Shown here one piece after another: positions 1 through 9,101 of a stretch of DNA of 64,000 nucleotides. Origin of the DNA: Halioglobus sp. (GTDB taxonomy: Bacteria; Pseudomonadota; Gammaproteobacteria; Pseudomonadales; Halieaceae); contig JAGRIH010000051.1 of NCBI GenBank assembly GCA_020443345.1, positions 1-64,000 on the forward strand, given 5' to 3'. Numbering within the stretch: position 1 is the first letter of the stretch; the number at the start of each line of letters is the position of its first letter. Below the pieces are notes generated by a model. The model saw nothing but the letters and a program-made list of their open reading frames with translations, searched no databases and was not told where the DNA came from. A program made the translations under genes and the position numbers.

Positions 1-1
1 G

Positions 2-1132
2 CATATAAACTTACGGATTCAGGAATACTCCCAGGCTATGCAACGCGGTCTGGCGCTGGACGACGACAACAAGATCGAAGGCCTGCGCCGTCTCACCAGC
101 ACCGTGCAACGATACGGCTCGAAAATCTTCGCCCAGATCTACCATGTCGGCCGCCAGGCGGCGCCGCAGAACATCGGCCGCAGCGACGCCCAGGCGCCTT
201 CCGCGCGAATGGATGTGGTCACCGGCTGCCATCCCCGAGAAATGACCATCGACGAAATCAAAGAGACAGTTCAGTTGTTTGGTGAAGCGGCCGGTCGAGC
301 GAAAAAGGCAGGCTTTGATGGTGTGGAAATCCATGGCGCACACGGTTATTTGATTAGCAGTTTTTTGACACCCCATACCAACCGGCGAACCGACGAATAT
401 GGCGGTTCTTTCGAGAATCGATTGAGGTTCCTGCTCGAAATTTATCGCGCCGTGCGGGCAAACGTCGGCTCCGACTTTCCCGTTATCCTGAAAATCAACG
501 GGCATGATGACCTGCCGTTACGAAAGGGGTTAAAAACCGCTGAGTTGGTGAAAATTGCCAAGTGCCTGGAAGATGAAGGGCTCGATGGCGTTGAAATTTC
601 AGCGGGGCACTATGAGTCTTGCATGACGTCTGAGCGGGGGAACTGGAGGGGATTTTTCAAAACGGTGATCACTCAGGGGTCGGGACAGGAGTGGCCAACA
701 AGTCAACGACTGGTACTCCGAGTATTCGGGCCGTTACTCGAAATTGTGTTCAATCTCCTTTCCGGTTATCGCAAAGCGTTCAATCTTCCCTATGCCCACG
801 AGTTCAAGCAAGCACTGAATATTCCCGTGATATGTGTCGGTGGCTTTTCCGATAGGGAGACCATCGAAGAAGCAATTGCTTCCGGTGGTTGTGACATGGT
901 CGCCGCTGCCCGCCCGTTGATTGCTGACCCGCACATGTACAATCACATGAAAACAGGGGTTCAGGGGCCTCGCTGCGACTTCTGCCAGGGATGCTTTGCG
1001 CGTAGCGGCGCTCTTCCGGCCGACTGCTACAACACCCGGGTGAAAGCGGATAAAGACCGCATGCTCGAAGCGGAGGCACAGCGGATTCCACTGGCGACTG
1101 GCGGTGGAGCTACGCAAGCCGGGGCACACTGA
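2..1132 (+). CDS. NADH:flavin oxidoreductase, Old Yellow Enzyme family (5' end outside window)
   Basis: This is an FMN-dependent TIM-barrel oxidoreductase of the OYE/2,4-dienoyl-CoA reductase type, probably reducing an activated C=C bond. The frame is open to the first bases, and the first internal ATG at 38 lies inside the conserved barrel, so the true start is upstream of the window. Visible motifs are KIFAQIYHVGRQ, the substrate/FMN motif HGAHGYLISSFLTPHTNRR followed by DEYGGS, and a late VGGFS and AARPL phosphate-binding region. Near the C-terminus there is a cysteine cluster, C-x2-C-x2-C-x10-C, typical of the Fe-S-binding members. The C-terminal FAD/NADPH domain of the long dienoyl-CoA reductases is absent, so it is a single-domain member. 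It ends 10 nt before the UPF0261 gene and is probably in the same operon. The substrate is unknown. Confidence 0.9.
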   Translation, partial: HINLRIQEYSQAMQRGLALDDDNKIEGLRRLTSTVQRYGSKIFAQIYHVGRQAAPQNIGRSDAQAPSARMDVVTGCHPREMTIDEIKETVQLFGEAAGRAKKAGFDGVEIHGAHGYLISSFLTPHTNRRTDEYGGSFENRLRFLLEIYRAVRANVGSDFPVILKINGHDDLPLRKGLKTAELVKIAKCLEDEGLDGVEISAGHYESCMTSERGNWRGFFKTVITQGSGQEWPTSQRLVLRVFGPLLEIVFNLLSGYRKAFNLPYAHEFKQALNIPVICVGGFSDRETIEEAIASGGCDMVAAARPLIADPHMYNHMKTGVQGPRCDFCQGCFARSGALPADCYNTRVKADKDRMLEAEAQRIPLATGGGATQAGAH

Positions 1133-1142
1133 CGGACGGAGC

Positions 1143-2402
1143 ATGAACATGAATGACAGATCATCGGGTAAGTGCATCGCCATCCTCGGCACCCTGGATA
1201 CCCGCGGAGATGAAGTCGCCTTCCTCAAATCGCGGTTGCAGGAGCGCGGCCACCGCGCCCTGGTCATCGATATGGGCGTGATGGGCGAGCCCATTGCCGA
1301 TGGCGGCGACTACTCCCGCCAGGCGGTGGCCGAGGCAGGTGGTGCATCGCTGGCAGAGCTGGTCGCGGCGGCCAAGGCGGGCGCCGAGCGCGGCGCCGCG
1401 ACCGAGGTAATGATCAGGGGCGCGCGGCATATCATTGCGCAGCTGGTAGCGAGCGGCGAACTGCACGGCGTTATCGGTCTGGGAGGCTCCACCGCGGCGG
1501 CCAGCGGCGCGGCCGTAATGAGCGGTCTACCGGTGGGCCTGCCCAAGTTGCTCCTGACCACCTTCCAGCGTCTGGCGCCGATCGGCGACGAGGACATTGT
1601 GGTCATGCAGTCGCCGGTCGACCTGATCGGCATGAACGCGATCGTTGCGCAAACTCTGAGCAACGCCGCCGGCGCCATGGCGGGTATGGTCGAACAGACA
1701 GCACCAGAGGGTCACCACCGCCCTGTGGTTGGCATCACCGCCCTCGGTGTCACCACCCCGGCGGTACAGCAGGTCATTGCCGGGTTGGAGGCGCGCGGCT
1801 ATGACGCCGTAGTATTTCATGCCACTTCCGAAAACCTTGACCGCCTGGTCGCAGGTGGAGCGATTGCCGCGGTCATCGACCTTACCACCTTCGAAGCCAT
1901 CGTCAAACTGTGCTACAGCGATGAGCTGATCAAGGCGGCCACCGGCACCGCAACAGTGGATCGCCGCAGACTGCCTAGCCTGCAACGACGCGCCATTGTC
2001 CAGGTGATCGCCCCGGGTGGCCTGGATCTGCACATCCTGCCGGGGGTGCAGTCCGAGGCGGCGATTCCAAAGCCTTTGCAGGGGCGCGCCTGCGCCACCC
2101 ACGGGCCGAACGTCATGCTGGTGAGAACCAACGAGACAGAGATGCAGGCAGTGGCCAAAGCCCTCGCCGAACGGATAAACGAATCTCCCGGTCCGGTTGC
2201 CATGCTGATCCCCCGGCGCGGCTTCTCGGATGCCAGTCGCGCCGGCAGCGCCCTGTACTCCCCGCAGACCGACCAGGCCTTCATCAATGCACTGCGGCAG
2301 CACCTGAATGACCTCAGTGCCCTGCAAGAGCTGGACTGCGCCATCAACGATGCGCCGTTTGCCGCCGCGATACTGGATACCTTTACCCAACTTTCAACCT
2401 GA
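1143..2402 (+). CDS. UPF0261 / Tm-1-like ATP-binding domain protein
   Basis: The protein has 419 residues and belongs to the UPF0261 family, whose members match the N-terminal half of tomato Tm-1, the inhibitor of tobamovirus replication. The opening has the Rossmann-like GTLDTRGDE motif. GLGGSTAAASGAAVM and the MQSPVDLIGMN region are the nucleotide-binding segments of this family, and a GVTTPAVQ repeat opens the second subdomain. The start at 1143 is chosen because a purine-rich GGACGGAG precedes it; an upstream ATG at 1104 would overlap the preceding gene. The enzymatic role is not established for the family. The next gene encodes the other half of the Tm-1 architecture, so the two products probably form a complex. 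The surrounding dehydratases suggest a part in organic-acid metabolism, which is inference. Confidence 0.88.
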   Translation: MNMNDRSSGKCIAILGTLDTRGDEVAFLKSRLQERGHRALVIDMGVMGEPIADGGDYSRQAVAEAGGASLAELVAAAKAGAERGAATEVMIRGARHIIAQLVASGELHGVIGLGGSTAAASGAAVMSGLPVGLPKLLLTTFQRLAPIGDEDIVVMQSPVDLIGMNAIVAQTLSNAAGAMAGMVEQTAPEGHHRPVVGITALGVTTPAVQQVIAGLEARGYDAVVFHATSENLDRLVAGGAIAAVIDLTTFEAIVKLCYSDELIKAATGTATVDRRRLPSLQRRAIVQVIAPGGLDLHILPGVQSEAAIPKPLQGRACATHGPNVMLVRTNETEMQAVAKALAERINESPGPVAMLIPRRGFSDASRAGSALYSPQTDQAFINALRQHLNDLSALQELDCAINDAPFAAAILDTFTQLST

Positions 2403-2412
2403 GGATTTCTAG

Positions 2413-3282
2413 ATGGGATTCCAACGCAGGGACATTATCGACCGCCTTCGGGAGCAGACCGCCCAGGGCAAGGCGATCCTGGGTGCCGGTTGCAGCAATG
2501 GCTTGATCGCCAAATGCGCCGAGATCGGCGGCGCCGACCTGATCATCGTCTACAGTACCGGCAAGACCCGCATGATGGGCATTCCGACCACCATGATTAA
2601 CGGATTCTCCAACGAGATCACCCTCGGTATGCTCGATGAGCTGCGCAATGTCGTGCACGGCACTCCCTTGATTGCGGGCATCGAGGCCGGTGACATCTAC
2701 TGCCTGAATCTGGAAGAGAGCGTGCAGCGCTTTATCGACAAGGGCTTTAGCGGCGTCATCAATTTCCCCACCGTCGGCCTTACGGAGAATATCTGGGGCG
2801 GCGATGACATGCTGGAGAGAAAGACCCGCTCCGCTTTGGCCAAAGGCTTTGGCCAGCAAAACTGGGGCTGGGAGCGCGAGGTGGAAATGATCCGCCTGTT
2901 GCGGGAGAAGGGCATCTTCACCATGACCTACTGTGTCTCCATTGCCGACGCCGAAGACATGGCCCGGGCGGGCGCCGATATGATCTGCGCCCACGCGGGG
3001 CCCAGCAAAGGCGGCCTGGCGGGCTGGGAAGTGGATGAGCAATCCGATGCCATGATGGCCCACTTCCAGGACATGATGAAAGCGGTTCGCGCCATCAATC
3101 CAGATATTTTCTTCGTGATTCACGGCGGACCCTTCTATGACCCGGAGTCGACCGCAGTGATCTACGAGAAAACCGATGCAGAGGGTTTCGTGGCGGCTTC
3201 TGCGGTGGAGCGCATCCCGGTTGAAAAGGCGGTAACCGAGGTGTGCTGCGGATTCAAGCAGCACCGGATTCGCAGGTGCTGA
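2413..3282 (+). CDS. Phosphoenolpyruvate hydrolase-like TIM-barrel protein
   Basis: This 289-residue TIM barrel belongs to the PEP hydrolase/Tm-1 C-terminal family. Supporting motifs are the N-terminal AILGAGCSNGLIAK, the barrel strand GVINFPTVGLTEN, and the C-terminal FFVIHGGPFYDPES with GFVAASAVERIPVE. It starts 10 nt after the UPF0261 stop, so the two are co-transcribed. In plants and fungi the same two domains are fused into one polypeptide. By relation to PEP mutase/isocitrate-lyase-type barrels it may cleave or hydrolyse a 2-oxo or phospho-enol acid. The real substrate is not known, and PEP hydrolase is a database name rather than a demonstrated activity here. Confidence 0.88.
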   Translation: MGFQRRDIIDRLREQTAQGKAILGAGCSNGLIAKCAEIGGADLIIVYSTGKTRMMGIPTTMINGFSNEITLGMLDELRNVVHGTPLIAGIEAGDIYCLNLEESVQRFIDKGFSGVINFPTVGLTENIWGGDDMLERKTRSALAKGFGQQNWGWEREVEMIRLLREKGIFTMTYCVSIADAEDMARAGADMICAHAGPSKGGLAGWEVDEQSDAMMAHFQDMMKAVRAINPDIFFVIHGGPFYDPESTAVIYEKTDAEGFVAASAVERIPVEKAVTEVCCGFKQHRIRRC

Positions 3283-3408
3283 CCCCGGCCACGCTCACGA
3301 CTGGGGCTGCCTCCACTGCGGCGGGACGACACCGGGAACCGACGGCCATGCAACCGGACTGGCATCGGTCGATATGGCCACTCACACATAGGCACTTTGC
3401 AGAAAAGA

Positions 3409-3630
3409 TCACAAGGCGTAGCAAAGCACCTCGAACAGAGGAAGATGAATGCAGTTGCAGAGCTTTACCCCGTCGCCGATTAGCTGGCATATCGCGACGG
3501 GATCATCCCACTGATGGTAGATCGCCTCCACACCACCCACCTCGCCTCGACTCCAGCGTTGGTCAATTTCCTGGTAAAGGTAATCCGGCAGCTCGCCGGT
3601 AAGCTCGTGCAGATGAGTGACGACGGTCAT
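3409..3630 (-). CDS. Small hypothetical ORF (73 aa)
   Basis: This is an open frame of 73 residues on the minus strand, in an otherwise gene-free stretch. The composition is protein-like, with acidic and aromatic residues, for example LPDYLYQEIDQRW and WDDPVAICQLIGDG, and without the arginine-rich bias of shadow frames. No good ribosome-binding site precedes the ATG, and the hairpin element at 3644-3812 ends only 14 nt upstream, so its original promoter may have been displaced. I do not recognise the family. It may be the remnant of a longer gene. Confidence 0.3.
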   Translation of the reverse strand: MTVVTHLHELTGELPDYLYQEIDQRWSRGEVGGVEAIYHQWDDPVAICQLIGDGVKLCNCIHLPLFEVLCYAL

Positions 3631-3643
3631 GTGATCAGAGTAC

Positions 3644-3812
3644 CTAGGAGCCTGTCGGACTTAGGGGTTCGTCACGAGGTGAGTGGGAAATCGAGGATAG
3701 TTTTTCGCGTATTTGAGGCGCATAGTGGTGCCTATGTAACGAAAATACGCGGAAAAATAGACCGATTTCCCGCCGCCGCAGTAGAATCATCCTGAGTCCG
3801 ACAGGCTCCTAG
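3644..3812. repeat. MITE-like hairpin element with 18-bp perfect terminal inverted repeats
   Basis: The arms CTAGGAGCCTGTCGGACT (3644-3661) and its exact reverse complement (3795-3812) bound a 169-bp segment. Inside, a second long inverted repeat pairs GGGAAATCG...TTTTTCGCGTATTT (about 3686-3715) with its near-complement (about 3739-3769), so the whole element can fold into one large imperfect hairpin. The outermost CTAG is palindromic and occurs at both ends, so it could be target-site sequence. There is no transposase inside. The element is non-autonomous in form (MITE or large REP type). Which transposase family would mobilise it is not visible from this window. Confidence 0.8.
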
Positions 3813-4027
3813 ATTCCAACGTACTTTGGTTCTGGCGAATACCAGAGTCTGTGACTAACACGATAATTGCCCCGTTGGCGCGTCAGTTCGACAGCGCGGG
3901 CCATAAGAATGTCGTGTTGTGGACAAACTTTCCGCCTTTTAGCGGCTATATTGTCTGGTAGATAGGGCCAATCAGATGGCTGAACGGCCCCGTACTAAAC
4001 GGCCAGTATGCGTAGGAGATGTATCTT

Positions 4028-5779
4028 ATGAATGGAAATACGTCCGCTTCGAAGCGCCCCATGCGTTCCGATGTCATGAAAGCCGGCCCGTTCAAGGCGG
4101 CCGCTCGAGCCATGCTGCGTGGACTTGGGCTGGATGACGAGGATATCAGCCAGCCCTTCGTGGGTGTCGTGTCCAGTCACGGGGAGATGAGCGCCTGTAA
4201 CATGCGACTGTCGGAGATATCGGAGCAGGCCCGTTGGGGCGTGTACCGGGGCGGCGGCACCCCGCGCGAGTTCAATACGGTTTCCGTCTCCGACGCGCTG
4301 GTGAATGGTCACACCGGGATGCATTTTTCGCTGATGTCGCGGGAGGTGATTGCAGACAGCATTGAGATCGTGATGCGCGCGCATCAATACGATGGCTTGC
4401 TTTGCATCGGCGCCTGTGACAAAAACTTTCCCGGCATGATGATGGCATTGACGCGCCTCAATGTTCCGGGCGCCTTTCTCAATGGTGGTCCTGCACTCCC
4501 GGGGCGCTTCAGGGACGAGGTGGTCGAAATCAAGACGGTGGCGGAATACACGGGCAAGCTGATTGCCAGACAAACCGACGAAGAGGAACTGGAAGCCGTA
4601 TCGCGGGCCGCCTGGCCTGCTTCCGGATGTTGCGCCGGACAATTCACGGCCAATACAATGGGCATGATCGCGGAGGTGTTCGGCTTCGCTCCTCTGGGGT
4701 CGAGCACCATCCCTTCTGTACATTCCCAGCGCAGAGCCATGGCCCGCGCGGCCGGGCGCCAATTGATGCAGGTGGTGGAGGCCAACTACCCGCTACCGCG
4801 GGACCTGGTGACGAGAAAGAGCCTGGAAAACGCCTGCGCCGCCGTATCGGCGACCGGCGGGTCGACCAATGCCGTCCTGCACATCCCGGCGATCGCCAAC
4901 GAAGCGGGTATCGCGTTCAGCATCGACGACGTGGCCGCCGTGTTCAAGCGTACGCCGCTGATTACCCACTTGAGCCCTTCCGGCCCTTACCTCTATTCCG
5001 ATTTACACGAGGTTGGCGGGGTACCCGTGATTCTCAAGCAGTTACTGAAAGGTGGCTACCTGCACGGTGATGTCCCCACGCTGAGTGGCCAGACTCTGGC
5101 GGAGGCGCTGGTTGACGCTCCCGAGCCCGATGGCAGGGTGGTGGTCTCGGTCGAAACACCCCGTACCCAGAGCGGCGGCCTGACCGTGCTCAAGGGTAAC
5201 CTGGCCGAGGAAGGAGCTGTGATCAAGAATGCCGGCATGGCTGTGGAGCGGTTCACCGGTCCCGCCCGGGTCTTCGAGTCGGAGGAAGAGGCGCTACAGA
5301 GCGTGATAGCTGACCAGATCCAGGACGGGGAGGTCCTCGTTATCCGTAATGAGGGGCCCGTCGGTGGTCCCGGCATGCGTGAGATGGTCACAGTAACCGC
5401 TCTGTTGTCCGGAATGGGTAAGGGCGAGAGCACCGCGCTGGTCACCGACGGCCGGTTTTCCGGTGCTTCCCGCGGCTTGTGCGTGGGCTACGTCACCCCG
5501 GAAGCGGCCAGGGGTGGCGTGATCGCGCTGGTCGAAAACGGCGACGCCATCACTATCGACCTGGTCGGGCAATCTCTGAGCCTGGACGTCGACGAAAAGG
5601 TCATCGAGGCCCGGCGGGCTGCGTTAAAACGCGGCGATCCCAGCGGCAAGGCCTATATGGTCGCCGCAGGTTATGCGCAAAAGTACGTCAACAGTGTCGG
5701 CCCGGCGACCCACGGTGCGGTGACCCATTCTGGCAACGTGCATTGGCCGAACGAGGCCGAAGCGGCAGAGGGCAACTGA
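4028..5779 (+). CDS. Dihydroxy-acid / phosphogluconate dehydratase family (IlvD/Edd)
   Basis: This is a 583-residue Fe-S dehydratase that removes water from a 2,3-dihydroxy acid or sugar acid. All three cluster cysteines are visible in their family contexts: [20 protein letters not shown] (with the adjacent lysine) and [15 protein letters not shown]. The C-terminal half has [13 protein letters not shown] and [11 protein letters not shown]. The ATG at 4028 is preferred over 4019 because the GGAG at 4014-4018 is then about 9 nt upstream. It stands alone between two gaps but lies near a UxaA-type dehydratase, a UPF0261 protein and an OYE, which points to sugar-acid catabolism rather than branched-chain amino-acid synthesis. 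Sequence alone cannot settle the substrate, so no symbol is given. Confidence 0.92.
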   Translation: MNGNTSASKRPMRSDVMKAGPFKAAARAMLRGLGLDDEDISQPFVGVVSSHGEMSACNMRLSEISEQARWGVYRGGGTPREFNTVSVSDALVNGHTGMHFSLMSREVIADSIEIVMRAHQYDGLLCIGACDKNFPGMMMALTRLNVPGAFLNGGPALPGRFRDEVVEIKTVAEYTGKLIARQTDEEELEAVSRAAWPASGCCAGQFTANTMGMIAEVFGFAPLGSSTIPSVHSQRRAMARAAGRQLMQVVEANYPLPRDLVTRKSLENACAAVSATGGSTNAVLHIPAIANEAGIAFSIDDVAAVFKRTPLITHLSPSGPYLYSDLHEVGGVPVILKQLLKGGYLHGDVPTLSGQTLAEALVDAPEPDGRVVVSVETPRTQSGGLTVLKGNLAEEGAVIKNAGMAVERFTGPARVFESEEEALQSVIADQIQDGEVLVIRNEGPVGGPGMREMVTVTALLSGMGKGESTALVTDGRFSGASRGLCVGYVTPEAARGGVIALVENGDAITIDLVGQSLSLDVDEKVIEARRAALKRGDPSGKAYMVAAGYAQKYVNSVGPATHGAVTHSGNVHWPNEAEAAEGN

Positions 5780-6063
5780 TCGTTGCGGATAGCCAGGCGG
5801 AGGATACCTGCTGCAATGGGATGGTACCAAGACCCAATGCAGTCAGGGTTCTCCTGGTACTGCTCACTCGTACGCTGCCCCTCTGCCAATCGTTCGCCAG
5901 CATTTACCGATGTGTGTAAGCCCTGGTCGCCAAAAGCGACGTATCGCAATCCGCTCTAGGACGCGATATCTCCAGCGTGCGCTTTGTTTTGATCAACATT
6001 CGGAGGCACTGCTGTCAAGCAGGCGAGATGTTACTCGAATAGCGAGATACGGCCACCAGGCTC

Positions 6064-6765
6064 TTAGCAGGCGCTAAAAATGATTACCTCCGCCGCCTCG
6101 CTACCCCGGTTGGCCAGTGCGATCGACCTGGCGCCGTCGTAGAATCGAAAATCACCTGGTTTCGATATCCAGGGTTCGCCGTCCAGGTCGAACTCGCTCG
6201 CTCCCAGCGGTACCAGAAACAGCGCGCGGCCCATTTCTGGTAGCACGACCTCAGATCCAACAGAAATTGTCAGGCGATAGCCGTAGCCGCGCCGGTTTTC
6301 CGCGATCATCTGCACACCCGGCGCCTGCCATGTTTCCGTGCCGGTAGCACATCCATTGGCAATCTGATCCCGGAATTCCACGCCGATATTGATGAACGGG
6401 TGGTCGCCACTTACTCCTACTCTATGTATTGCAGCTTCGGAAAAATCCGCATAGGGGAAGAAAACCAGAGTGCCGGACGGGGCGGACTGCTCCTGTGGCG
6501 CGGCATCCGGTATCTGGTTGAGCGCCAACACGTCTCCCACGACAATCGACAACAGATCGTAGCGATGCTCGTGGTATTGGGTCCAGATACCGGACTCAAT
6601 CCAATTGGTGTATATCGTGAAGTGCTCGCCCCTGTATTTGACTACGTGCAGCGGCTCCTCGAACACCGGGACCACCCGGATCTTCTCTGCACGGGTATGC
6701 GCAATGCCGGTGAGGATTGCCGCGGCAGCTAAGGTCCACCACACGGTCGTCTTCATCGTAGTCAT
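6064..6765 (-). CDS. Exported cupin-like protein of unknown function
   Basis: The protein has about 233 residues and begins with a Sec signal peptide: MTTMKTTVWW, then a hydrophobic core, then an AHTRA cleavage-type end. The mature part has a short beta-rich pattern with YHEHRYDLLSIVVGD and a late GDFRFYDGARSIALANRG, resembling small cupins that hold a metal through a histidine pair. It is therefore probably periplasmic. A long N-terminal extension of the open frame (to 6972) is rejected because the signal peptide lies at 6765. No strong ribosome-binding site is visible, and 6756 is an alternative start. It faces away from the UxaA-family gene at 7206. The function is unknown. Confidence 0.65.
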   Translation of the reverse strand: MTTMKTTVWWTLAAAAILTGIAHTRAEKIRVVPVFEEPLHVVKYRGEHFTIYTNWIESGIWTQYHEHRYDLLSIVVGDVLALNQIPDAAPQEQSAPSGTLVFFPYADFSEAAIHRVGVSGDHPFINIGVEFRDQIANGCATGTETWQAPGVQMIAENRRGYGYRLTISVGSEVVLPEMGRALFLVPLGASEFDLDGEPWISKPGDFRFYDGARSIALANRGSEAAEVIIFSAC

Positions 6766-7205
6766 GGTCTTGGCTCTATATGCGGTGCTTACCGGGTGCC
6801 ATTGAAGGCGCCACCATTTTAGAAAAATCGTCTGGACGTCAATATAGCACGCGTGCTGCGAATCCAGAAATGCACAGGCCGCATCCCTGAAACCCGGCGT
6901 GGAATGCGGCGTGCACAATGCGGAAAAATTTACCTGGCCGACATGGATACAATGCAGAAGCAATACAGCCATCTGTTAGGTGAGGAGCAGATCGCCGCGA
7001 CGTATGGGCAGGACAGTGGAGGGGGATGAGCAACGCATTGCGGCTGTTGGCTTTCGGCAGTGCACCCAGAGGGAAGGGCGATCACATCAAGTGCGTGCCT
7101 GGTCTTCCCGACACCGTAGGCAAATGTCTACTTGGCGACAGACTGCCTCTGTTTTTTCGACTATTTTGGGCATCCTTGTAAGGCAATAACTGCGTTGAAA
7201 CCATC

Positions 7206-8699
7206 ATGAACAAATCTTATATCGAACTCCACCCGAAAGATGACGTTTTTATAGTGCGCGGCGATATTCCGGCAGATACTGACCTGGCAGACGCCGTCCG
7301 GACCACGGTCAATATACCCGCCGGCCACAAGGTGGCGCGCCGACCGATACCTTGCGGCGCGCCTGTGCACCGGTACAACCAGGTGATCGGCTTCGCCACG
7401 GCGGATATCCAGCCCGGCGAGCACGTACATACGCACAATATGGAGATGGGCCAGGTAAAGCTGGATTACGCTTTCTGCCGGGATGCCAGGCCGACGGTGC
7501 GCGACCCCGAGCAACGCACATTCATGGGCATACGGCGCGCCGACGGGCGCGTGGCGACGCGCAATTACATAGCCGTGATCTCCAGCGTCAATTGCTCTGC
7601 CACGGCAGCCAAGATGGTCGGCGATCACTACAGAAATGCACTGGGAAAGTTTCCTAACGTGGATGGCGTGCTGGCTCTGACGCACAAGAGCGGCTGCGGT
7701 CTCGACCATCCACTGGCCGGCATCAACGCCCTCAAAAGTGCGCTCGCGGGGTACGCCCGGCATCCGAACATCGCCCGCGTCATTGTGGTGGGCCTGGGCT
7801 GTGAAATAGCCAACCTGGGCGATGTCCTCGGTGGCGCACCTGGCAACTCCTATTCGATACAGACCGAGGGCGGTACACACCCGCTGGTGAAGAAAGTGGT
7901 AGCGCGCATCGATGAGTTGCTGCCCGAAGTGAACGACGTACAGCGTGAGCCCATACCGCTGTCCGAGCTGAAACTGGCTCTGCAATGCGGCGGCTCCTCT
8001 GGAGTGTCGGGCATCAGTTGCAATCCCGCGTTGGGATACGCTGTGGATCTGCTGGTACACCAGGGCGGTACGGCGATACTGTCGGAGACTACCGAATGCT
8101 ACGGTGCCGAGCACCTGCTCACAGCCCGCGCCGCAACCGAGGAAGTCGGCCGCAAACTGGTGGAGCGCATCAAGTGGTGGGAAGATTTCGCGGCCAGGAA
8201 CCAGATGGTTATAGACAACAACCCGTCACCGGGAAATAAAGCCGGTGGCCTGACCACCATCATTGAAAAATCGCTCGGTTCCATCGCCAAGGGTGGCACG
8301 ACCAACCTGAACGCAGTCTACCAATACGCCGAACAGGTCGAAGCTGGCCAGGGGCTGGTGTTCATGGATGCCCCCGCTTTTGACCCGGTGGGCGCCACCG
8401 CGCAAGTCGCCGGCGGCGCCAACCTGATGGTGTTCACCACCGATCGCGGTTCTGCCTTCGGTTGCAAGCCCGCGCCGTCGATCAAACTTTCAGGTAGTAC
8501 GTCTCTCTACGAGCGCATGCCGGACGATATGGACATCAACACCGGGACTATCCTTGATGGAACCGAGACGGTGGAGGAGGTCGGCAGACGGATTTTCGAG
8601 CGTATTATCGAAGTTGCCTCAGGCGAGCATACCAAGAGCGAGGCAATGGGATATGGTGAAGAAGAGTTCTGCCCCTGGGACATGGGCGTCATGCTTTGA
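7206..8699 (+). CDS. UxaA-family hydrolyase (altronate/galactarate dehydratase type)
   Basis: This 497-residue protein has the two-part architecture of altronate and galactarate dehydratases. An N-terminal SAF domain (about residues 1-85, VNIPAGHKVARRPI, GEHVHTHN) is followed by the catalytic domain beginning GIRRADGRVATRNYIAVISS. Cysteines are in family positions: SSVNCSATAA, HKSGCGLDHP, GLGCEIAN, QCGGSSGVSGISCNP and TTECYGAE. It is expected to dehydrate a hexonate or hexarate to a 2-keto-3-deoxy acid in the cytoplasm. Together with the IlvD/Edd enzyme it gives the block two different sugar-acid dehydratases, while no kinase or aldolase of a full pathway is seen. The substrate is open. Confidence 0.92.
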   Translation: MNKSYIELHPKDDVFIVRGDIPADTDLADAVRTTVNIPAGHKVARRPIPCGAPVHRYNQVIGFATADIQPGEHVHTHNMEMGQVKLDYAFCRDARPTVRDPEQRTFMGIRRADGRVATRNYIAVISSVNCSATAAKMVGDHYRNALGKFPNVDGVLALTHKSGCGLDHPLAGINALKSALAGYARHPNIARVIVVGLGCEIANLGDVLGGAPGNSYSIQTEGGTHPLVKKVVARIDELLPEVNDVQREPIPLSELKLALQCGGSSGVSGISCNPALGYAVDLLVHQGGTAILSETTECYGAEHLLTARAATEEVGRKLVERIKWWEDFAARNQMVIDNNPSPGNKAGGLTTIIEKSLGSIAKGGTTNLNAVYQYAEQVEAGQGLVFMDAPAFDPVGATAQVAGGANLMVFTTDRGSAFGCKPAPSIKLSGSTSLYERMPDDMDINTGTILDGTETVEEVGRRIFERIIEVASGEHTKSEAMGYGEEEFCPWDMGVML

Positions 8700-9101
8700 G
8701 ACTTGTTCAAGTTGAACACCGACATTGGATGTGGGTGGAGTGGCATGCATCAGCGGCACAGAGACCCTTTCGTATAGACCTAAAGGATACACATGCCATG
8801 AGGGTGCGAACGATAAGTCAATGGAATACGCTCCTGTTATTTAACATAATATACATTATACGCATATTTGGATAAGCCGCCGGGGCGGACCGAGAATGGC
8901 TGGCGCGTGCAGAAAGCGCCGCTAAAGGATTTCTCTAAACTAGATAGTTAAATATTAAAAACCTGATTTATCTATATCTGACAGTGTATTGATGCTAATA
9001 GTTAATGTAGTTTATAGATTAGCGGTGATAGCGCGCTGCTCACCGTGTCTTGAAGGATCGAGACCGCAAACCCAGTAAGCGCGGGGCCAACGTCTTTCGG
9101 G
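8700..9101. other. AT-rich intergenic region
   Basis: No gene was found. Between about 8815 and 9025 the base composition is strikingly AT-rich compared with the surrounding coding DNA, for example TAACATAATATACATTATA near 8839. It separates convergent genes, so promoters are not required here. The composition suggests imported or decaying DNA. Confidence 0.45.

Larger units (their letters stand above)
3283..4018. other. Intergenic stretch between the Tm-1-like pair and the dehydratase gene
   Basis: Apart from the small minus-strand ORF and the hairpin element, I see no gene, RNA or clear terminator here. The 200 bases after the hairpin element are locally less GC-rich and presumably carry the promoter of the downstream IlvD/Edd gene. 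No promoter could be assigned with confidence. Confidence 0.5.
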
